DNA from: Meandrina meandrites
Lineage: Eukaryota; Cnidaria; Anthozoa; Scleractinia; Meandrinidae
DNA length: 64,000 nt
Assembly: GCA_963693305.1 (NCBI GenBank)
Contig: OY855908.1
Location: 36,591,305-36,655,304, forward strand
Direction of reading: 5' to 3'
Shown here one piece after another: positions 11,050 to 23,674 of this stretch. A program made the translations under genes and the position numbers. The notes under the pieces were generated by a model, which was not told the DNA's origin, ran no database searches, and saw only the letters and a program-made list of their open reading frames with translations. Within the stretch, counting starts at the first letter, position 1; each line of letters opens with the position of its first letter.

Positions 11050-11120
11050 GCACTGGTGGTTCAGTGGTAGAATTCTCGCCTGCCACGCGGGAGGCTCGGG
11101 TTCGATTCCCGGCCAGTGCA
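11050..11120 (+). tRNA. tRNA-Gly (GCC)
   Basis: One C-to-T change just before the T stem; otherwise consensus. A T8 run starts about 8 nt downstream. Confidence 0.92.
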
Positions 11121-12579
11121 ATATAGATTTTTTTTCTATTTTATTTTTTGTACAAAGTAATTTTTTGAACAAAAGTATAAATTTTCTTTTTAGTATTCTT
11201 TAGCTACTGCGCTGTTAATCAGGCTCGCCTCAACACTACTTTGGCCAGGAATGAGAAAATTTAATTGCTAATCGTTTGGTGGCCGAGTGCCTTTTTCAAA
11301 ACCGCCATGTACCACATATAAGAAGATTTCAACACTTTTAAGAACACCAGCTTTCTCTCAAATGCTGCTTTGCCATATTATGTTAAACATGCTTTTGCAG
11401 GGGTTTCTAGGGAACCCGGGTGGGGGTGGGGTGGGGCTTGCAAACGAAGATCTAGAGGAGGAAGGAGAGGAAATCTTTTGGGTCACTGTTTGCTTTAAAT
11501 TTTTTACAATGTCACCCGACCATTCTCTTGTAAAAAGAAATTTTATTAAAAATGGACGCACTGCTCTTCCCGACCTAGTCATGCATGTCTTGCTAATTAA
11601 GAGGCGGTCTCTGTTAAAACCACCCACTCAATTTCGCGTCAAAAATAATTTTGCCTGACACTCTGTCAGCTGAAAGACTTTACCGAAGAAAGAACTAAAA
11701 CAGATTTGGTTTGATTCGCAATAATTTTCGGGCCGCGTTAGGAGCCATTAAATATTTCCCCTGGTCAGGGCCAGTCGCAACGTCTCGAAAACTTAAAAAT
11801 AAGCCTTTTTGGTTACACTGTAAAATTTTCCATTCGCATCTTCTAGCCACGAGTTTTATAACAATTTGCTCATAAACCTTTCTAGTTTCTCATGACAGTT
11901 ACAATTTTCCCCTCAATTTATTTGGAAAGGCGAAATTGACCATATTATGAAAACTACTAATCGATATCGACCGAAGGCTGAAAATTGCCTAGATTTAGAA
12001 GCTAATTTTACAAATTTGGCACCTGCTAGGTGTCTCTAGCCTATACAGCCGAAAAGTGCCGTCCTTCATCTGCAAAAATATGCAAAATCCCATGTACGTT
12101 TTCAGTACTTTAAAAGTTATGTCCGTTTGTATCAGCACATGTAGAAGCTTTTACGATTTTTTCACCGGTATCGAAATCAACATATCTCAAGCAGATTTTG
12201 TCATTAATGCAGCTTACCTGCTTCGCTATTCGAATGTGACTTTGTTCTTTTATTTTGTCAGTACTTGTCTGTTAAATCGGATAACAAATCGGACGGGGTA
12301 TATAGAAATTTTGCACGGCGGCCATGTTGCATGGTAAACTCGTTCCCAGGACTTTTCCCTTTAATTGCATGGCAGGAACGATGAAAATGTTTTGCATCAG
12401 AATGAACACGTGTTGCGTTTCATCCAATGAGCGCGCGGCGGCCAAAATTAATCGGTGGGTTATAACAGACAATTGCAATTGCGCAAAATTAAATAAACGT
12501 ATGAAAGTTATGGCAACCGGAAATTCGGTAGTTTCTGTTACAGGCATGATAATTAAGTTTCATCTCGTTACATGTGTAG

Positions 12580-12651
12580 GGGGGTATAACTCAGTGGTAG
12601 AGCACTCGACTGCAGATCGAGAGGTCACCGGTTCAATCCCGGTTGCCCCCT
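12580..12651 (+). tRNA. tRNA-Cys (GCA), D-stem variant
   Basis: Same body and anticodon as the other tRNA-Cys genes, but the A box reads TATAACTCAGTGG, which breaks the first D-stem pair. There is also a T-to-C change next to the anticodon stem. It may be weakened; the paralogue at 39649 is intact. Confidence 0.8.
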
Positions 12652-13114
12652 TTAATCTTATTTTTGCAACGTTGTTTAATCTTAAGAAAAACGCGTGAAA
12701 GTGGGAAAAACTTTGTAAATCAGGAGCTAAAGGCGAGTCATTTAGAATACAGACTTTTTGAATATCCTTTTAGCATCACTGTTTATAGATTTGTGCCTTA
12801 GTAATTCTCTTGTGGTTTACCGGCACAATATCAACTGCTGATCATTTTCATTCAATGTAATATGATAAAATTTCTTTTTATAAGAGAATGGTCTGGTGAC
12901 ATTGTAAAAAATTTAAAGCAGACAGTGACCCAAAAGATTTCCTCTCCCTCCTCCTCTAGATCTTCGTTTGCAAGCCCCACCCCACCCCACCCGGGATTCC
13001 CAGAACCCCCAAGCAAGAGCATGTTAAACATAATTTGTCAGAGTAGCATTTGAGAGAAAGCTGGTGTTGAAAAGTGTTGAAATCCCATTATATGTGATAC
13101 ATGGCGATTTTAAG

Positions 13115-14330
13115 AAAGATCTCTTCGAGATTCGCCTATTTTGCATAGAGTATGCGTTGGGGAAATGTTACTATTGAAAGCGATTTGCGATGCATTAACC
13201 CATTGACTCCCAGTCTAGAAGGCTTTTATTAGCGCGCACCCACCCCCTCAAACATTCCTGGCTCTTTAACGGCATTTAACATAAACGTGCGAGTGGAAAA
13301 AAATATACCATATGCATACTAAATTCAGACAAATAATTCCTTTCTGAAGTAAACTTTTGTTACAACTAGACACGCTGAAAGACCTATTCATGATTTGAAA
13401 TGTTAATTATCAACCTTGATAAATTGATCCCAAACCAAACTTGAAGACGGTGAAAAAAATTTCTTCACCTCCGCGCATCATTTTAACAACTCGAAAAAAC
13501 ACGAACTCTTTCTACAAAATAAAACGCTAGTTCGAAACACTCTGGTGAAAGGTAGGCTTTCATTCTGTACAACTGTCACTGACATTTATTTAACCACCAG
13601 TGGTATTATCTTGGTACAGAAAAGCGGTAACTGGGGATAATAATTTGCGAATCATGGTGCCGTGAGATAGCGGACAACTACTGAATTCCTTCCACAAAAT
13701 TAACACTCACATTGCTTTTTATGCTATCCATCACTATAACTAATAACAAAAAAAATACTTGTTTGCATTTTCCGAAGTACTGTAGTAAATCTTTGCATGT
13801 AAAAGGTCGTAAACTGAACACAAATTATTAAATAAACAACAACGCGATGGTAAGTCGGCCGCACGCTGCATATCAGATGTCACCATGTGCTTTTCAAATC
13901 AATACGCTTCAGAAGCCTAAAATTCCAAACGTAAACTGGGCAAATGAAAGAAACTTGAAGGAAGTTTTGTTTTAGATTAATTCTCATTTCAAGATGTAGC
14001 TACTAATGTATCAAAGCTTCAAAATTCTGCATATTTTTGAAGCCGTGAGATCCTTCATCATTATTCACGCTAAAGCGTAAGTTTAATTTTAGCCAGACGG
14101 CTTTTTGCAGTCAATTTTTCACTAAGTGGCTTTACCGATCCTTCTAAAAATTCCAGTTAAGTTCCATTTAAGTTCGAAGCAATATTGTACATTACCATTT
14201 TCCTGTGTGAAGTCTTGAGAAGCTGCATTAAGTCGTGATCAAGTCCGTGAATTGTGGTCAAAACAAAAGATTGCGTGACGAGCTAAAAATACTTCTTTCA
14301 ATGAAGGCCACAAACAATAGACTTGTGATC
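13115..14330. repeat. Duplicated non-coding block (also 30565-31920 and 43045-43815)
   Basis: Three direct copies share the GAGATTCG...TATTTTGCAT start and the stretch running into CGCGATGGTAAGTCGGCCGC. The copy at 30565 has a 135-bp hairpin insertion (31150-31284) that the others lack. The third is cut off at about 43815. Confidence 0.8.
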
Positions 14331-16680
14331 TATTAAAGCAAACTTATGTTGAGCAATACCTCTGTTGCCTCAACGCGTAACAAACGTATCCTTGTACTCA
14401 TAATATTCGTACGAATAGATAAAAGCCACTGTGCACATTCTGTCGTTCCAGATATAAAATCGATCTGGCTTGCGTAAGCAAAAATTACACTAACACTTAA
14501 TCCACGTGATTCGTCAGGTGACTATCAAATCGTATCCAAGGCAACAAACTTCGGCACATTTTGAACCGGTGAGATCCTACATTATTGCGGGCGAGCAAAA
14601 GCGAGCCCGCAGCCTATTCTTGAGGTCAGCGGCACTTTCTTTAGCGGACTTGAAGCAAAATGTGGGCACATTTTTGGCATTCCTTTGTTCTTCCAACTGG
14701 AATGAATGGTATGTTAGCAAGCGGCGGAGCAGAGGCCCTGGTGTTGAGTTCAAGGTCCGTGGTCATTGTTCACATGAATTTCGTGAGTAATGCAATTTTC
14801 CGAAGCACATGTCACGTCCGGCGTTTACACGTGTACAAGCAACGGGAGGCTAAACTGCAAACTTTGGGGCTAAAAATGAAAAGGAGAAACACCGGTCAAT
14901 TTTTAAGTGACTTTAAAATGGAAAATCATCGAATACAGAGTGCTAAAACCTTGCTGATGAAGGATTCATCTTCCCTTTACGGCCGCGAAGACATGGTGTC
15001 ATGGCTCTTCCAAATGCAAATTACAGACTTGAACACAGACTTAATGCGGTTTCTAAAGACTTCTGAGAACAAAATGGTAATGTTCGTTATTGCTTCAAGT
15101 TTGGATGGAATTTTCAGAAGGAGCGGTAAAGCCTTTGAGTGAATAATTGACTGCAGAAGCCGTTCGCAAAAATCAAAACTTTCGCATTGGCTTGAACAAG
15201 TGAATAATTGATTCTTGTATGTCGAATTGCACGGCTTTGAAATTTTCGATATTTTGACGCTTTTGAATACATTTCTTGGCTTCTTCTTAACTGGAAATTA
15301 ATATGAAACAAAGTTTCTTTCAAGTTTCTCCCATTTTCCATCTTTAGTCCGGAATTTTAGGCTTTTGAAGCCGAACAGATTTGACACGCACGTAGGCGTG
15401 TTGTTATCTGACACCCATCTTTTATTGGGACTTGCTTCAGTTGTTTATTTAGCGGCTTTGTTTTGAGTTGTATTTATAGATTTAGAAAGTTACTACAATG
15501 CGTCACAAAATACAAAGGGGTATGTTTATTTTAATAAACCATTTAAAGGAAAGGAAAGCATTGAAGGCGTTGCTAGTGTTCATTTTGTGCTAGGAACTCT
15601 GAAGTATTGTAAGCAATTTTTACGCTGTTTCATGCCGCCGTGATTTGTAGATACTTTAATCTTCACAAATTACCGCTTTTCTGCACCAAGAACGCGAGGA
15701 AATTAGCTGTAATTAAAGGCATCGAATGGTCTCTAATAAACTTTCATTACTTTAGTAATGAAGTAATAAAATGGATATTCCGGCATCGTAAAACTGTAAC
15801 GCAAGCTAGCGAGAGGAAGACAAAAGGCCCTGGGAACGAATCCGGACAGACAGGCAGACGGACGGACAGACGGACGTACATCCCAGATGCCGGCTTAGTG
15901 CGGCATTACACACTTTGTGTAAGCCGCACAAAAATCATAGTAAGAGTAATAATATTACCAACAACAACAACTAATAATATTAATGCATTTCATAAACATA
16001 TTTTTTATAATAGTAATAATTAAAATTTCTAGGGCGCAAATTCGCATAAGAATACCATCAAACACATCTAAGAAGGAACTGAAATACGCAACTGCATAAA
16101 TCAACAGCAGGAAACTGCAGCCCCACGCGTCTCCCTCGCTTCTCCCACGCTATCCTCAATGTCTATTCCATCATGTAACAAACATGGCCGCCCGCACTTC
16201 CTAACTATTGGTTACTGCTAGTTTAGTTAGACTCTCTACCGATCCTTCCATACATTCCATTAAAGTTCGGACCATCATTGTACACTCACTCAATGGCTTC
16301 ACCGATGGTCTAAATAGAAAATCATGGGGTAGAGTGTGCTAAAACAGTTCCGGTGAAAACGTATCCGATCGTTTCGACAATCGATTCGCCTACACAAATA
16401 CTTCGCCCAGACTATCTCTCATGTTTAGCCTACCCTAAAATTTAAAGATAATGTATATTCTTCGTTCTTGAAACGTCAGAGCCCAAACACGCTTAACACA
16501 ATGTTATTCCTCGTTCTAAAAGAGTAAAAAGTGTAGACGAATCGACTTGTACGAAAATCATCTTATAGGCAAAACGACCGACATTCGGTGAGAAACGTAT
16601 TTCAATGCGCGGATATAATAACACCGTCTTAGATGCATGGATCTATTAATGCGTTTTTTAATAAACATATTCCATTAAAG
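14330..16680. other. Unduplicated stretch; one unrecognised ORF
   Basis: Flanked by related repeats (14190-14300 resembles 16680-16800). It holds a 160-aa open frame at 14660-15142 (plus) without signal peptide or known motif, low-complexity (GACA/GACG)n at 15845-15880, and otherwise nothing I can name. Confidence 0.4.
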
Positions 16681-17370
16681 TTAAAACCGTTATTGTACAT
16701 TACCATTTTCCTTTAGAAGCTGCTTGAAAACTGTACGTGAGGGCACATTGCATGACGAGCTAAAAATACTTCTATGAATTAAGACGACAAACAGCAGACT
16801 TGTAACAATAGACAATAGAATTCGCCAATATCCCCTGACAAAGAATTTGCAGCACCTATTAACATATTAAACTAAACGATTCAATCGATGCCTGGAACAG
16901 ATCTTTGAAAAATACCAACCTGTAGATTGCAAAGCTACACAGGCTAACTAACGAGGGACGCGTGAAAATAACACTTCCGAGGGACGTGTGAAAATAAGAC
17001 TTCCGCTCGAGAACTGCTCACGCATTCCTATCCAGTGACGTTTTTTATCACCCACAGCGAAAAGTATTCCCTTGACAAATTAAAACAGTCCCTTGAGAGT
17101 ATTCAAAAATGTGTGTTAGAGAGTGCCACTATGATCCCTATTCTTACCATTTTCGCTTGGTAACCAAGCAAAATAGTCGAAAAAAAGGTAATCGGCTACC
17201 AAACGGTTAGAAATTAAATTTTCCCTTTCCTGACCACAGTAGTGGTGAGGCCAGACTGGAGGCGAACCTGATTAACAGCGCAGTAGCTAATGAATACTAA
17301 AAAGAAAATTTATACTTTTGTTCAAAAATTAGCTTGTACAACAAAATAAAATACAAAAAAAAAGCTATTT

Positions 17371-17441
17371 TGCACTGGCCGGGAATCGAACCCGGGCCTT
17401 CCGCGTGGCAGGCGAGAATTCTACCACTGAACCACCAGTGC
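17371..17441 (-). tRNA. tRNA-Gly (GCC), anticodon-stem mismatch
   Basis: Consensus except one base at the outer pair of the anticodon stem (C:A mismatch). Boxes A and B are intact. A T9 run follows on the minus strand. Confidence 0.85.
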
Positions 17442-17716
17442 ATGATAAACTGCTGAATGCCATGTTTTAGAAGACATCTTATTCATTGAAGGCAGTGTTC
17501 AGCGGAACAAAGAAAACTGTTTCTCCAGCCTTGTTGGCGATTCAGGCATCGTGCCGGCAATACTGATCGTAAACTTGAACCTTGAACTTTTCTAGTTGAC
17601 GCTCGATATGATTAAAAAAAAGATGAAAAAAAGATAACTAAAACATGTAAAATTTGAGGGCGCCGCAAACTGAACCATATTCATAACGTTGCTGATACAA
17701 AAAGCAAAATATTGAT

Positions 17717-17787
17717 TGCACTGGCCGGGAATTGACCCCGGGCCTCCCGCGTGGCAGGCGAGAATTCTACCACTGAACCACCAGTGC
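17717..17787 (-). pseudogene. tRNA-Gly (GCC) with damaged B box
   Basis: The T-loop reads GTCAATT instead of TTCGATT, changing invariant bases of the B box. Anticodon and stems are otherwise preserved. Pol III transcription is probably reduced or absent. Confidence 0.75.
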
Positions 17788-18054
17788 TTAATGGCCTGTT
17801 GATTGACATGTTTTAGAAGACATCTCATTCATTCAAGGCAGTGTTCAGCAGATCAAAGAAAACTGTTTTCCAGCCTTGTTGGCCGGATTCAGGCATCGTG
17901 CCGGCAATACTCATCGTAAGCTTGAACCTTGAACTTTTCTAGTTGACGCTCGATATGATTAAAAAAGAGATGAAAAAAATATAACTAAAATTTGAGGGCG
18001 CCGCAAACTGAACCATATTTATAACGTTGCTGACACAAAAAGCAAAATATGGAT

Positions 18055-18125
18055 TGCACTGGCCGGGAATCGAACCCGGGCCTCCCGCGTGGCAGGCGAG
18101 AATTCTACCACTGAACCACCAGTGC
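18055..18125 (-). tRNA. tRNA-Gly (GCC)
   Basis: Exact consensus; a T5 run follows within 25 nt on the minus strand. Part of a minus-strand array of four units with about 330-bp spacing. Confidence 0.94.
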
Positions 18126-18377
18126 TTGATGGCCTATTGATTGACATGTTTTAAAAGACATCTTATTCATCCAAGACAGTGTTCAGCAGAACAAAGAAAA
18201 CTGTTTCTCCAGCCTTGTTTGCGATTCAGGCATCGTTCCGGCAATACTGATCGTAAGAATGAATCCCGAACTTTTCTAGTTGACGCTCGATATGCTTGAA
18301 AAAAGTATGAAAAATATAACTAAAATTTCTGGGCGCCGCATATTGAACGCTGCTGATACAAAAAGCCAAATATGGAT

Positions 18378-18448
18378 TGCACTGGCCGGGAATCGAACCC
18401 GGGCCTCCCGCGTGGCAGGCGAGAATTCTACCATTGAACCACCAGTGC
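18378..18448 (-). tRNA. tRNA-Gly (GCC), D-loop variant
   Basis: One G-to-A change in the D-loop (AATGGTAG for AGTGGTAG), within the A box. The remaining body is consensus. Confidence 0.85.
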
Positions 18449-18557
18449 TTGGTTGAATTGCACATGACAACATGAATACAGATTTGTTAATCAAAGGCCC
18501 CTTGGGCTGTCTCGTGTCGGTCAAAAAGAGATTAAAATATACTTTACTAAATAATTA

Positions 18558-18700
18558 TTATAAAAGTAAATGTTTTGCTACGCCGCAAAAAGCTTGCATG
18601 TTATTTACGCTTGCAATATTTACAGGGAGTTCATTAAAGACTTTCGCACCACTAAAAAAATAGGTGCTCTTAGAAAATTTACCATATCTGGGGATAGGGA
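18558..18700 (-). pseudogene. C-terminal relic of a non-LTR reverse transcriptase ORF
   Basis: The minus-strand frame contains FSGAKVFNELPVNIASVNN, matching the C-terminal signature of CR1-like ORFs (compare RLWNTIPSTIRNKPSLVSF in the 50677-53916 element). It ends at a stop at 18558. The upstream RT is gone. Confidence 0.5.
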
Positions 18701-20243
18701 AAGCAGAGATGGGGGAACATTTTGCTGGGATAATATTGTCTTCTTTTTCCATACGTGGGAAATAAAAATGGCGAACAGGCGGGAAAACAAAATGACAGAA
18801 CACATATTATTTATGATTTTTACCAAAAAAACGTCCGTCCTCTCTATTTCCGACGCAAACTGAACGCAAGAGGAATTGAGCGTTACTCGAAGCACTCGTC
18901 CCCCACTTCACCTCCATACGTCAGCGTTTTGCGCTGTTTTCCATTTCTTTTGTTATTTATTGCCCGTTTTTAACGATCAAAGAACAATATCAGAAAATAG
19001 AGTATTTCGTACATGTTTCTTGTGACGAAAACGCTGAAAATAGAAATGCCGATATGTTTGTAACGAACGTTTTACACATACCCAGGCAAATAGCATTCCC
19101 AAGGTAAATAACACCAAGGTAAACTCACCGCGGGAATACGTTACCGGAGGTGTTTGCGGTCACACACTTAACACTTTACCAAGGTCAATTTTTCATACTG
19201 TTTTCGGCGCGAAATGCGAAAATGGCATATTTATACTCTTTCGGCAGTCCTCGATCTACTGCTTTGTTATGTCAGTATTTCAGACAGCGAAGAAATAGAA
19301 GGCGAAGACTCCGTTTATGTAAATCTCTTTGTTGGATTTTTCTAAATCTTGAGATGAAATCGAAATACATATAAGAAAACGCACTATAGATCTTCCTTGA
19401 CTAGTATTGCATTTAAACGCCAAATTTCCAAAAAAAATGGCATTTACTTACAAATCAGCAAGCCATCAAGCCATGACTCTAAGAAAGACCACGTTTTTGC
19501 TGCCTTGAACACGCAAAGTTGACCTCAGGAAATCTAAACCTCACGCCATCATATTTAATTTTCCGATTCTCTGTTTATTTTATTTGCTTATCTTTGAGGT
19601 TTGCCTCGCGATTGGTCATTTTATCTTGGGGTACTTGGAAAACCTACCTATCTGCCTCGGTAACTTTCATGGGCGATTCTTTTGTTCTTTTTCACACCGC
19701 CATAAATTTACTTTGGGGGAACATTTTGCTGAGATAATTTTTTTCATAAGCGGGAAATAAAAATGGCGAACAGGCCATGAAAATGACAAAACACCCGGGA
19801 AAACAATACTACAAAGCACGTGGAAAAGCAAAATGACAGAGCACATATTATTTAAGATATTTACCAAGAAAACGTCCTCTCTATTTGTGAGTTTCCCGAG
19901 GTAAAGAGCCCTTTTACCATGATACGTTAAAAGGACGATGTGTAACCGCAACTATATAAATTTGACACACTACACTATTAACCTATTCCGTACTTGAAAC
20001 CCTACACCGCTACACAGATCAAGCAATTTGTTCCAGTCAAATTTTGTTAATTACATTTTATGCAGTTACGAAAAAACGTTCCGTAAAGATTCTCGCATCG
20101 CGACTGCGTAAAAACACAAAATCCCGCTCCGGCTCTTTCTTGAAATTCCCGCTTACCGCTCCTGTTTTCAGCTCCCATCCCAGTCGAATATAGCCACATC
20201 TTCTTATCTGGGCTACTTAGCGTGAGGTCTGTCTTTGACCTTG
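18700..20243. other. No gene; internal direct repeat
   Basis: Segments 18710-18860 and 19715-19900 are related direct repeats (GGGGGAACATTTTGCTG, ACATATTATTTA, ACGTCCTCTC). The second has extra sequence inside. No coding region is recognised. Confidence 0.5.
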
Positions 20244-20529
20244 TTAAAGGGCAACTCTTGGGAAATTTACCCCGATTTTTTTATTTTTTCTATAAGTTGT
20301 TTATAGCAACAGGAATCTTTAGAAGGTAAAATTTTAAAGAATGAAAATGAATTTACTACGAATTTTCTTTTACGCCAATTTGGCGGCCATTTTGAAAACA
20401 TTTGAATTTTGGTACGTCACGTGATGCTACGTCACAGGTAAAATGTAAATAAATGTAAATACAATTTTAATGTCCATACGTGGGACGAGGCTACCCTCAA
20501 TGTCCGAGCCAGAGGCTCATGTATAAGAC

Positions 20530-20737
20530 GTAGGACTGTTCCCGATCGAATTGGAATTTAGCAGTGTTGATTTTTGCGGAAGGAGGAAAACCGGAGAACC
20601 CGGAGAAAAACCCTCGGAGCGAGGACGAGAACCAACAACAAACTCAACCCACATATGACGCCGGGTCCGGGAATCGAACCCGGGCCACATTGGTGGGAGG
20701 CGAGTGCTCTCACCACTGCGCCATCCCCGCTCCCCAA
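20530..20737 (-). mobile_element. tRNA-derived SINE
   Basis: On the minus strand a tRNA-like head (20660-20735) has an A box (GGCGCAGTGGTGAGAGC), a degenerate anticodon arm and B box GGTTCGATTCC. A non-tRNA body rich in CTCCGAGGG and TTTTCTCCGGG follows, then TTTTCCTCC. The head-plus-body layout defines a SINE rather than a functional tRNA. The 3' limit is approximate. Confidence 0.8.
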
Positions 20738-22479
20738 ACAGTTGTGGAAGGAAGATTTGCTTTTGCATGCTTCTGATAAGAGGAAAACACGCCAAGCTTC
20801 TCTTCATAAATGAGAATGACAAGGAGAGAAAGACCCTAGTATGCTGTTCAATGATGTCCAAGATAAAAAAAGGTAGTGCTTCAGTGCTTAAATATGAAAG
20901 GAAATAAACTTAAAAAGAGTAAATCATGTGTTTGTGAAACGAAACAAATCCGTCAGATTGATCGGCCTTCTAAGGTCAGCAAATGTACATAGCTTTATAA
21001 TACGATGCATCCTCTCTTGCACCATATCGTGATAAAGATGCCTTTTGTCTGGAGTAGATAGTAAATTGAAAAGGTTCTGCGAGTGCTGACGCCCTTTATT
21101 TGTCAGAAATCTCTTCATTTATGAGCAGGAATACTGAGCCTCTATATGTCCTATATGTAAGCGAAATCCATGCGTTCGGAAACAGACCGATATATTTTGA
21201 TTCTGTTGTTGAGAAATTTGTAGCCACCCTCAGATTTCTCCTGCTGTTAATTGGCAAAATAGAAAGCAATTCCCACCAGCAAATGTAGTGTTTCTTTGAA
21301 GTATATGCCTTCGAAAGGCGCGCGTGATTTGCGTGCAGGTCAGTATTGCACAGTAAGAAGCCACTACCCCGCGCGCCAGCAGAGGCGCTCTCGCGGGATA
21401 TAAAATTATACGAAGAAATGGGGAATCAAATATAAAACAATATCCGGATAACTAAGAGAAGAAGTGTTGTGTGAAGTACTTATTCTGTGATTCCTTTTGA
21501 GAAACAATTGTTGTAAATTAGGCAACCTGGGGTGTAGCATGAAACCCGGGTATGAAAGCGTGTCACGCTCCTAGCCTGACCACGAAACAGTTTCGTGTGC
21601 AGATTCAAGCAGATGTCAGTTGACGAGATAACTAAAGGAAAACATGCCAAAAGTTGTAAGACACGAAGAGCGCAACGACCATTTCAAATGCAAACCATGA
21701 ATTAAAACGCAAACAAACGAGAAAGTAGTAAGGAGCCAAACACAGTACAATTTTCGATTTTCGTGGGGGTGCTTTTCGCAAAAAGAAAAGAAAATTGCAA
21801 AATAAAAACATGACAACTTAATTATACCGATAAATATAAAATCACGCACTGCAGGGTCGTTTAATAGTCCCGGTGGCAGTAATCAGTTTACAAAATCATT
21901 CAACAGTTTTACGCATACAAGCACGAACAACCTTGAACAAAGTTTCCTCGAGGCAAGTTGTTTCAACTACGGAAAGCGCAAGCTTCCTTCTCCCAACAAA
22001 AGAAGTGAAGAGACCCAGCAGAGTTTTGTCCACATTTAACTGCAAACCTGAGTATGTTCTAGATAAAAATCTGCCGCAGAATTTCGAGCATTATAGTCTA
22101 GTTTCGGTAGCTGGCATTTCGCCGGCAGAATTCTTCATTTTCGAGCAGAATTTAGAAAAATCGGTAACACAAAGAAGACAAAGAATTTAACTTGCGTTTC
22201 TGTTTTTGCAAGCTTTCAAACGCACAAGATAGATAGTGTACATTAGGCTGAAGCTCAAAACCTATTGTGATAAACATGAGCAAAAATATTTGAAGACCGA
22301 ATATAAACAACAAAATGTAGCAAACAGTTTGGTTGTATAAAAGCATGTTTAATTAAGCTTCTTGCGTACATGCAAATAATAACAAGGCTTTTCAGGTTTG
22401 ACTTAGCTCACAATCAACTGGCCGAGGTAATAGAGAAAGAAACTGTACATTTAGGACTTCAATTCACTCACCATTCGTC

Positions 22480-22681
22480 GCCGTCGGCGGTGAGGAGGTT
22501 CGATATTTTACTCCCTTTCTTCTGTCTCGCTGTTTTTCCCTGGAAGCTCAAAACGCCAGGGTTGAAATACCATAGAAGGTTCTTAATCATTCCCTGACAT
22601 ATCCCCTCCTATAGCTCTCTAAAAATCAGTGGAGTCGCTAGCAGAAGTTGTGCTCTCACTGCAAGAATTTGAGTCAGCCAT
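22480..22681 (-). pseudogene. Decayed first coding exon of the 20248-22907 transposon
   Basis: An ATG at 22681 opens a Ser-rich frame (MADSNSCSESTTSASDSTDF) that stops after 20 codons. Further down, another frame gives MVFQPWRFELPG and then stops. Position near the element's end and acidic/Ser-rich start fit the start of a transposon protein, but the protein cannot be identified. Confidence 0.3.
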
Positions 22682-23042
22682 GTTCGTGACTTGTTGCGGT
22701 TCCACACCTATGACGTATCAAATCTCGTGATCATAATCGAAGCATCCATGGCGAAATGTCACAGTACAAAAGCGGTAAAATACGAAGTTTTACGTTAAAA
22801 TTAACCGGTAAAAAAGCTTCTGAATTCAAATTTTTTGCTTCCTGTGTAATTTTGGAAACATTCGGAAGCTTTTACTGAAATATAGTTTTCTAGCCAAGAG
22901 TTGCCCTTTAACTTTTGAGATGTTTGTAAGATAAGTCAAGCTCAAGGCTTTTTTAAGCCCCCTAATGCAGCCGACTTAAAATGATTTTATCTCAGCGTAC
23001 TGATAAACATTTCTCGATGATCACCAATTCTACTGGCAAGAA

Positions 23043-23591
23043 GCATGCCATCGCCTCAGTCTTCATTTGCAAGTGATGTCGAAGTACTTGCTACGGCAAA
23101 CACAAAACGAAAAAACCTCGCGTTAAGTCTGCTGACAGGACTGAGAAAGAAACGCACGAACTTCTTGAAGCGTGGGCCCCCAAATTCGGTAAGCTGTGGG
23201 GAGTTTCACAAAGAAAAAAATAAAAATCTGGAACGATATCTATTCTTCATATAAAGAAAGGTGTCCAGAAAGCCAGAGAATGAAGAAACGGCAGCAGAAT
23301 CTAGAGTACGAGTTCAAGCAGTTCAACAGCGATCTCGCTCGACTGGAGAAGATGGAATTCAGAAAATTAAAGAAGGCTTCCCCTATTTCAACATCCTGAG
23401 TAAAGAAAGGCGAGAAAGTACGACTCCAGACTGGCATGCAGAGTTCTTTTATTGAAATGTGTGAAAAGAGTATGGAACAGGACAACGCAAGATTTGAACG
23501 ATCAGCTGAAATGTTCCGTGACGCCCAGAGCAGGCAAATGGAACAAACAAACGCCATAGTTGACATTTTTAAAGATTTAGCATCAAAATAA
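23043..23591 (+). pseudogene. Myb/SANT-like DNA-binding protein of a PIF/Harbinger transposon (broken)
   Basis: A trihelix/Myb-like domain is readable: TEKETHELLEAWAPKFGKLW, then KIWNDIYSSYKERCPESQ, and a Lys/Glu-rich coiled C-terminus ending KDLASK. In PIF/Harbinger elements such a protein is the partner that helps the transposase bind the ends. Two breaks are visible: a frameshift at the A7 tract around 23214-23220, and an in-frame TGA at 23397-23399 before the C-terminal helix. It is convergent with the transposase fragment on the opposite strand, the usual two-gene layout of this superfamily. Confidence 0.7.
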
Positions 23592-23674
23592 TTGTCTTTA
23601 TCTAATCGTTTATCTTCTGTTATTGAAACGATACATACAATTGTTGTGCAAAACTCACGTAGCAATCATAGTCT

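Larger units (their letters stand above)
7607..13085. repeat. tRNA cassette, copy 1 of a >5-kb direct segmental duplication
   Basis: This stretch aligns in direct orientation to about 35141-40165: same order of tRNAs, same spacers and the same chance ORFs (87 aa at 9647 and 37045; 123 aa at 11287 and 38357; 93 aa at 12056 and 39125). The offset changes by 328 bp between 9647 and 11287 because this copy has one extra tRNA-Gly unit. The spacers are non-coding; the repeated ORFs are by-products of duplication. Confidence 0.85.
20248..22907. mobile_element. TTAA-flanked DNA transposon relic, 2660 bp
   Basis: The ends AGGGCAACTCTTGG and CCAAGAGTTGCCCT are perfect inverted repeats, each bordered outside by TTAA (20244-20247 and 22908-22911). 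TTAA target sites are used by piggyBac and Kolobok superfamilies. A decayed coding start on the minus strand (from 22681) and a SINE (20530-20737) lie inside. No transposase is recognisable. Confidence 0.75.

Noticed and set aside
12324..12698. 124-aa ORF containing SSVVEHSTADREVTGSIPV-like sequence, present many times
   Set aside because: That peptide is simply the translation of the tRNA-Cys gene; likewise RTRASRVAGENSTTEPPVL and GPGSIPGQC are translations of tRNA-Gly.
7607..13085. Idea that the cassettes are copies of a tRNA-targeting retrotransposon
   Set aside because: No reverse transcriptase, LTR or poly(A) tail travels with the cassettes; direct and inverted segmental duplication explains them.
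14660..15142. 160-aa ORF
   Set aside because: Unrecognised, no supporting motif or paralogue; kept only as a note in the gap description.
20660..20735. Possible functional tRNA gene on the minus strand
   Set aside because: The anticodon arm does not fold well and a conserved non-tRNA body follows; it is the head of a SINE.
21287..21640. Possible solo LTR (TGTAG start, TATAAAA-like box)
   Set aside because: No target duplication, no second LTR and no clear CA end; not enough to call.
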